From NCBI GenBank assembly GCA_016197205.1, contig JACPWG010000084.1, positions 1 to 59,182 on the forward strand: a stretch of 59,182 nucleotides of DNA, given 5' to 3'. This document shows positions 59,125-59,182 of the stretch, in pieces. This DNA is from Planctomycetota bacterium. GTDB taxonomy: Bacteria > Planctomycetota > MHYJ01 > WSZJ01 > JACPWG01. The notes beneath the pieces were generated by a model. That model was not told where the DNA came from and did no database searches. It saw nothing but the letters and a program-made list of their open reading frames with translations. Position 1 is the first letter of the stretch; every line of letters starts with the position of its first letter. The translations under genes and the position numbers were made by a program.

Positions 59125-59182
59125 TGAGGGGCGCTCGAACGGCAAGCGCCCGCGCAAAAATAACTGCGCAGATTCGGACCTC

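Overview
This is a high-GC bacterial chromosome segment of about 59 kb carrying roughly 40 protein genes. There is no rRNA, tRNA, phage or CRISPR locus that I can recognise. The gene style points to an uncultured Planctomycetota-like lineage: a very large secreted PQQ-type propeller protein, a Ser/Thr kinase fused to an SUMF1-type domain, a TPR/SUMF1 fusion, HEAT-repeat lipoproteins, Uma2 and GxxExxY genes, FadL/OMP-type barrels, and many short dispersed repeats. This assignment is inference from gene content; no phylogenetic marker was tested.

Layout. 0.3-5.2 kb: SUI1/YciH factor, endonuclease/phosphatase, small membrane protein, response regulator, MATE exporter, minimal metallopeptidase. 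5.6-14.6 kb, plus strand: giant propeller protein, FadL-like porin, CrtC/AttH-like lipocalin, secreted protein with a possible permuted NlpC/LRAT-like core. 15.3-24.5 kb, minus strand: a thioredoxin-like selenoprotein, a membrane protein, a TPR-HEAT-HEAT operon, MutY, a GxxExxY cassette, an M1 aminopeptidase. 24.6-40.6 kb, minus strand: kinase-SUMF1, MsbA-like ABC exporter, peptide-binding protein, HEAT lipoprotein, Der GTPase, lipoprotein, outer-membrane barrel, FecR protein. 41.1-47.9 kb, mostly plus: two related membrane proteins with a PDZ-redoxin, ZIP transporter, small membrane protein, Uma2 (minus), a SelW-like selenoprotein, a coiled-coil protein. 48.8-59 kb: DEAD helicase, TPR-SUMF1, Spy-like protein and FAD oxidoreductase (all minus), then a hybrid sensor kinase (plus).

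The main discoveries are two selenoprotein genes that ordinary gene calling would split or truncate. One (15265-16209) is a secreted thioredoxin-like protein in which an in-frame UGA gives a UGPC active site, followed by a two-part hairpin. The other (46691-46936) is a SelW/Rdx-family protein with a CxxU motif and a hairpin just after the UGA. Both hairpins match the bacterial SECIS layout. The second theme is miniature inverted-repeat elements. One 164-bp family has six copies, CTNAG targets, and an occupied/empty site pair inside the window. A second group has CTAG termini that coincide with TAG stop codons of four genes and, at two junctions, also with the next gene's Shine-Dalgarno sequence, separating genes that look to have been directly coupled.
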